64,000 bases of DNA, taken from contig CAYNOS010000003.1 in assembly GCA_964398985.1 (NCBI GenBank), positions 43,614-107,613 on the forward strand, in the 5' to 3' direction. Position 1 is the stretch's first letter; every line of letters starts with the position of its first letter. Below are positions 60,146 to 64,000 of this stretch, one piece after another. The translations under genes and the position numbers were made by a program. The notes beneath the pieces were generated by a model. It made no database searches, had not been told where the DNA came from, and saw only the letters and a list, made by a program, of their open reading frames with translations. Origin of the DNA: CAYMRL01 sp964398985. Lineage in GTDB: Bacteria; Deinococcota; Deinococci; Deinococcales; Trueperaceae.

Positions 60146-61501
60146 ATGGCTTACCGCTTCGAGACCCTGCAAATCCACGCCGGACAGGCCCCCGACCCCA
60201 CCACCAAGGCGCGGGCGGTGCCGATCTACCAAACCACCGCCTACACCTTCGACGACGCCGACCACGCCGCCAGGCTCTTCGGGCTTCAGGAGTTCGGGAA
60301 CATCTACAGCCGCATCATGAACCCCACCAACGATGTGCTGGAGAAGCGCATCGCGGCGCTCGAGGGTGGTGTCGCGGCGCTGGCGGTCGCGTCGGGGCAC
60401 GCGGCCGAGTTCCTCACCTTCACGACGCTGGCGGAAGCGGGCGACAACATCGTCGCCTCACCGAACCTCTACGGCGGTAGCCACAACATGCTGTCGGTGA
60501 CGCTCAAGCGCCTCGGCATCGAGGCGCGCTTCGTCGGCCCGCAGGACGACCCGGCCGACTACGCCAGGCTGATCGATGACCGCACCAAGGCCGTGTTCCT
60601 CGAGACCATCCCCAACCCATCGCTGCTGCTCGCCGACCTCGATGCCATCAGCGCGGTCGCGCACGAGCGCGGGGTCGCGGTGGTCGTCGACAACACCACC
60701 GCGATGGGCGGCTACCTCTACCGGCCCGGCGAGCACGGGGCCGACATCGTCCTGCACTCGGCGACCAAGTGGATCAACGGGCACGGCACGGCGATCGGCG
60801 GGTTGATCGTGGACCTCGGCACCTTCGACTGGGCGAACGGCCGCTACCCGGGCTTCTCGCAGCCGAGCCCCAGCTATCACGGGCTGGTCTTCACCGACGT
60901 GTTCGGCAAGGGCGGGCCGTTCGGCAACATCGCGTTCGCGATCCGCGCTCGCGTCGAGGGCCTGCGCGACCAGGGGCAGGCGCTCTCGCCGAACAGCGCG
61001 TTCTTGTTCCTCCAGGGCCTCGAGACCCTCAGCCTAAGGGCCGAGCGCCACATCCAGAACACGCGCGCGCTGGTTGCGTGGTTCAAGGAGCAGCCCGGCG
61101 TCACGCGCGTCATCTACCCGGAGCTGCCCGAGCACCCGAGCCACGAGCGCGCGCGCCAAGACTTCCCACGTGGCGCCGGCGCCATCCTCAACTTCGAACT
61201 CGCCGGCGGCCTGGAGGCTGGCAAGGCGTTCCTCAACGCGTTGCAGCTCGCGTCGCGGCTGGTGAACCTCGGAGACGCCAAGACCAGCGTCACGCATCCG
61301 GCCAGCACCACGCACTCGCAACTCGACGCCGAGGGGCTGGCGGCTGCCGGCGTCAGCGACGGCCTGATCCGCATCTCGCCGGGCATCGAGCACATCGACG
61401 ACCTCATCGAGGACTTCGAGCAGGCGCTCGGCGCCGCACGCGCCGCGGTCGCCAACCGGGCGGATGACGCCGCGAGCAGACCGGCGACCGCCGCCGACTG
61501 A
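60146..61501 (+). CDS. metY: O-acetylhomoserine aminocarboxypropyltransferase
   Basis: A PLP enzyme that uses sulfide to make homocysteine from O-acetylhomoserine. The 451-aa protein shows the family pattern: YRFETLQIHAGQAPDPTTKARAVPIYQTTAY at the N-terminus, FGNIYSRIMNPTNDVLE, the PLP-binding SATKWINGHGT, and VTHPASTTHSQL near the C-terminus. AAGGAG lies 8-9 nt before ATG 60146. It is the first gene after the SAM-I riboswitch, and metX follows 1 bp after its stop, so the two probably work in one pathway. Confidence 0.96.
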   Translation: MAYRFETLQIHAGQAPDPTTKARAVPIYQTTAYTFDDADHAARLFGLQEFGNIYSRIMNPTNDVLEKRIAALEGGVAALAVASGHAAEFLTFTTLAEAGDNIVASPNLYGGSHNMLSVTLKRLGIEARFVGPQDDPADYARLIDDRTKAVFLETIPNPSLLLADLDAISAVAHERGVAVVVDNTTAMGGYLYRPGEHGADIVLHSATKWINGHGTAIGGLIVDLGTFDWANGRYPGFSQPSPSYHGLVFTDVFGKGGPFGNIAFAIRARVEGLRDQGQALSPNSAFLFLQGLETLSLRAERHIQNTRALVAWFKEQPGVTRVIYPELPEHPSHERARQDFPRGAGAILNFELAGGLEAGKAFLNALQLASRLVNLGDAKTSVTHPASTTHSQLDAEGLAAAGVSDGLIRISPGIEHIDDLIEDFEQALGAARAAVANRADDAASRPATAAD

Positions 61502-61502
61502 C

Positions 61503-62681
61503 ATGGTCACCGCCAAGCGGCCCGGCCGGCCGGCCGAACGCACGCTGGTGCACGAGACGTGGGGCGACCATGCGGCGCTGATCGCCCGCAACGCCGGCAC
61601 GTTCGGTGGCTCCGTCGGGATCGTCGAGCCGCGTGTGCTCGACGTCGCCACCCCCGATGCCCCGCTGCGCCTCGAGCGCGGCGGGGTCCTCGAGCGGGTA
61701 GCGGTCGCGTTCGAGACCTACGGGCGCCTCGCCGAGGACGGCGGCAACGCGGTGCTGGTGTGCCACGCGCTGACCGGCTCGGCGCACGCCGCCGGTGTGG
61801 GGGCCAGGGAAGAGGTGCCGGGCTGGTGGGACCCGCTGATCGGGCCGGGCAAGGCCATCGACACGACCGCCAACTACGTGGTGTGCGCCAACGTCCTCGG
61901 CGGCTGCTACGGGACCACCGGTCCCGCCAGCCTGGACCCGGCCACCGGTCGCCCGTACGGGCCGAGCTTCCCGCGCTACACGATCAGGGACATCGTCGAG
62001 GTGCAGCGGCGCCTGGTCGACGCGCTTGGCATCAGAAGGTTGCGCGCCGTCATCGGCGGCAGCATGGGCGGCATGCAGGTGCTCGAGTGGGCCGCGATGT
62101 ACCCGGAGCGCGTCGGCGCGGTGGTGCCGATCGCCATCGGCGCCAGGCACTCGGCCTGGGCCATCGGACTCAACGAGGTCGCACGCCGCGCCATCCAAGC
62201 CGATCCAGCGTGGGACGGCGGCAACTACTCCCTCGAGCACCAGCCGGAGACCGGGCTGGGTCTCGCCCGAGCCATCGCGATGCTCAGCTACCGCAGCTTC
62301 GACTCGCTCGAGAGCAAGTTCGGGCGCGAGCGCATCGGCGCCGGCTTCGAGATCTCCTCCTACCTCGCCTATCAAGGGGTGAAGCTGGTCGCGCGCTTCG
62401 ACGCCAACACCTACCTGAACCTGACCCTGGCGATGGACGACTATGACCTCGCCGAGGGGCGCGGCAGCCTCAGCAGCGTGCTGAGCGGTCTCGCCATGCC
62501 GGCTCTGGTGATGGGCATCGATTCCGACGTTCTCTACCCGGAAGCCGAGGCCAAGGCGCTGGCGGCGGCGCTGCCGAACGCCAGCTACGCGCGCATCTCC
62601 TCGCCACACGGGCACGACGCGTTCCTGATCGAGTTCTCGCAGGTGTCGGCGCACCTGAGGAGGTTCCTTGGCGGAGTGTGA
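61503..62681 (+). CDS. metX: Homoserine O-acyltransferase (probably acetyl)
   Basis: Activates homoserine for direct sulfhydrylation by MetY. The 392-aa alpha/beta-hydrolase-fold protein has the nucleophile Ser in GGSMGGMQ, the Asp in MGIDSDVLYP and the His in SPHGHDAFLIE. Acetyl rather than succinyl specificity is inferred from the MetY neighbour; MetX-type enzymes can use either. ATG 61503 directly follows the metY stop; an upstream ATG at 61464 is possible but would overlap metY. It ends 5 bp from the convergent ABC ATPase gene. Confidence 0.95.
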   Translation: MVTAKRPGRPAERTLVHETWGDHAALIARNAGTFGGSVGIVEPRVLDVATPDAPLRLERGGVLERVAVAFETYGRLAEDGGNAVLVCHALTGSAHAAGVGAREEVPGWWDPLIGPGKAIDTTANYVVCANVLGGCYGTTGPASLDPATGRPYGPSFPRYTIRDIVEVQRRLVDALGIRRLRAVIGGSMGGMQVLEWAAMYPERVGAVVPIAIGARHSAWAIGLNEVARRAIQADPAWDGGNYSLEHQPETGLGLARAIAMLSYRSFDSLESKFGRERIGAGFEISSYLAYQGVKLVARFDANTYLNLTLAMDDYDLAEGRGSLSSVLSGLAMPALVMGIDSDVLYPEAEAKALAAALPNASYARISSPHGHDAFLIEFSQVSAHLRRFLGGV

Positions 62682-62686
62682 GCGAC

Positions 62687-64000
62687 TCAGGCGGGGTTGA
62701 CTGCGGCCTCCGGCAGCTCGGCGGCCGTCGAGCCCGCCATCATCAGCCCGAGCAGCTCCGGGGTGGCGTCCGCGCCGGCGACCTCGCCCATGATCTTGCC
62801 CTCGTACATCACGACGATGCGGTCGGACAGGCTGAGGATTTCGTTGAGGTCCGCAGACACCAGCAGCACGGGGATGCCGGCGTCGCGCGCCTCGACGATC
62901 TGCTGGTGGATGAACTCGATCGCACCGATGTCGACGCCGCGCGTCGGCTGCGCCATCACCAGCACGCTCGGCCCGCGCTCGAGCTCGCGCGCGACGATCA
63001 GCTTCTGAGCGTTCCCGCCCGAGTAGAAGCGCGCCGCGATGCTGCTGTCGGTCGGGCGCACGTCGTACTCGGCGATCAGCCGCTTGGCGTGCCCGGCGAT
63101 CGCGGCCTCGTCCAGCAGTCCGACCGCGTTCGAGAACGGCGGTCGGTGATGATCGCCCAGGATGCTGTTCATCGCGGCCGTGTAAGGCAGCACCAGGCCG
63201 CGGCCGGTACGGTCCTCGGGGACGTGGCTGACGCCCAGCTCCCGCCGCTCTCGGGCGCTGAGCTCGGTGGCGTCGTGCATCTGGCCGTTCGAGAGCATGT
63301 GTATGGTCCCCGAATCCGCTTTCTCCAGGCCGGTGATGCACTCCACTAGCTCCGACTGGCCGTTGCCCTCGATGCCCGCGACCCCGAGGATCTCGCCCAT
63401 GCGGAGCTCGAAGCTGACGCGGTCCAGCACCAACTTCGGCTTCACCGGATGCTTCAGCGTCAGGTCCGAGACCTTAAGCGCCACCTCGCCGGGGTTGGCC
63501 GGCCCCTTCTTGACGCGCAGCAGCACCTCGCGGCCGACCATCAGGCTGGCGCAGCGACGCTGGTCGGTCTCGTCGGCGATCAGCGTGCCGACCATGTGGC
63601 CGTCGCGCATGACGCTGATCCGGTCGCTGACCTCCATGACCTCGTCGAGCTTGTGCGAGATGAACACGGCCGCGTTGCCCTTTTCGGCGAATTCCTTAAG
63701 GAAGCGGAACAGCCCCACCGTCTCCTGAGGAGTCAGCACGGCGGTCGGCTCGTCGAGGATCAGGATGCGCGCGTTGCGGTAGAGCGCCTTGAGGATCTCG
63801 ACCTGCTGCTGGAACCCCACCGGCAGGTCCTCGATACGGTCGTCAGGCTGGATGTCGAAGCCGAACTCCTCGATCAGCTCGGCGGTGCGCGCCTTCGCGG
63901 CGCGGTAGTCGAGCAGGGGCCCACTGCGCGGCTCGGCGCCGAGCACCAGGTTCTCGGCCACCGTCAGAGGCTCCACGAGCATGAAGTGCTGGTGCACCAT
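62687..64000 (-). CDS. ABC transporter ATP-binding protein, double domain (5' partial)
   Basis: Partial gene: the 5' end lies beyond the window, so the first Walker A is missing. The visible 437 residues start at the Q-loop (MVHQHFMLVEPLTVAENL). They include the degenerate signature LPVGFQQQVEILKAL and Walker B ILILDEPTAVLTP of the first domain, then a second domain with the degenerate Walker A GVAGIEGNGQSEL, signature YSGGNAQKL and VMAQPTRGVD. This fused pattern fits ATPases of sugar or nucleoside importers (RbsA/YufO type). Which substrate it serves is not visible. Confidence 0.92.
   Translation of the reverse strand: MVHQHFMLVEPLTVAENLVLGAEPRSGPLLDYRAAKARTAELIEEFGFDIQPDDRIEDLPVGFQQQVEILKALYRNARILILDEPTAVLTPQETVGLFRFLKEFAEKGNAAVFISHKLDEVMEVSDRISVMRDGHMVGTLIADETDQRRCASLMVGREVLLRVKKGPANPGEVALKVSDLTLKHPVKPKLVLDRVSFELRMGEILGVAGIEGNGQSELVECITGLEKADSGTIHMLSNGQMHDATELSARERRELGVSHVPEDRTGRGLVLPYTAAMNSILGDHHRPPFSNAVGLLDEAAIAGHAKRLIAEYDVRPTDSSIAARFYSGGNAQKLIVARELERGPSVLVMAQPTRGVDIGAIEFIHQQIVEARDAGIPVLLVSADLNEILSLSDRIVVMYEGKIMGEVAGADATPELLGLMMAGSTAAELPEAAVNPA

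Overview
The window is very GC-rich, gene-dense DNA (roughly 70% GC by eye) from a diderm bacterium, most likely a Deinococcota member of the Truepera type. This placement is inferred from gene content and promoter style; no 16S rRNA gene is present. Supporting signs are a single-chain SecDF, a TamB-like protein of more than 3,300 residues, Lpt-like envelope genes, a two-subunit M16 peptidase, and many start codons lying 6-7 nt downstream of a TANNNT box, the layout of leaderless mRNAs known from Deinococcus. Genes often overlap by 4 bp (ATGA or GTGA), and convergent neighbours are often only a few bases apart.

Layout. 1-6.2 kb (minus): rimP-nusA-ylxR-infB-secDF, a transcription/translation operon with SecDF overlapping infB. 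6.3-10.9 kb (plus): an unrecognised gene, then pheS-pheT-cvpA behind an attenuator made of a 12-codon leader ORF and an intrinsic terminator. 10.9-13.4 kb: a 360-nt structured leader, glmS and a 71-aa gene. 13.4-15.7 kb (minus): glgA and a TPR protein. 15.9-19.6 kb (plus): an S41 peptidase and an ABC exporter. 19.6-31.4 kb (minus): pckA and giant tamB. 31.5-39.4 kb (plus): acylphosphatase, trpC, an M16 pair and LptA-, LptD- and LptF/G-like genes. 39.4-45.3 kb: DUF2461 protein, rel, two related lipoproteins, a low-molecular-weight phosphatase and the SRP RNA gene. 45.5-48.5 kb (plus): four minor pilins. 48.6-55.7 kb: a VWA-like membrane protein, a small membrane protein, an inositol-monophosphatase-family enzyme, a lipoprotein, a DegT-type aminotransferase and a large exported transglutaminase-like protein. 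55.7-59.4 kb (minus): a peptide ABC importer. 59.6-62.7 kb (plus): a SAM-I riboswitch, a dispersed repeat, metY and metX. 62.7-64 kb (minus): an ABC ATPase running off the window.

Working together: tamB, the Lpt-like genes, the M16 pair and the lipoproteins fit a cell with an outer membrane. metYX under a SAM-I riboswitch forms a methionine supply unit. pheST is apparently controlled by translation of its leader ORF.

The least explained items are two copies of a 146-154 bp intergenic repeat with a nested hairpin (one lies between the SAM riboswitch and metY), the glmS leader, the apparently leaderless pheST attenuator, and the large exported protein at 53.4-55.7 kb. No CRISPR array, tRNA, rRNA, insertion sequence or prophage was seen.
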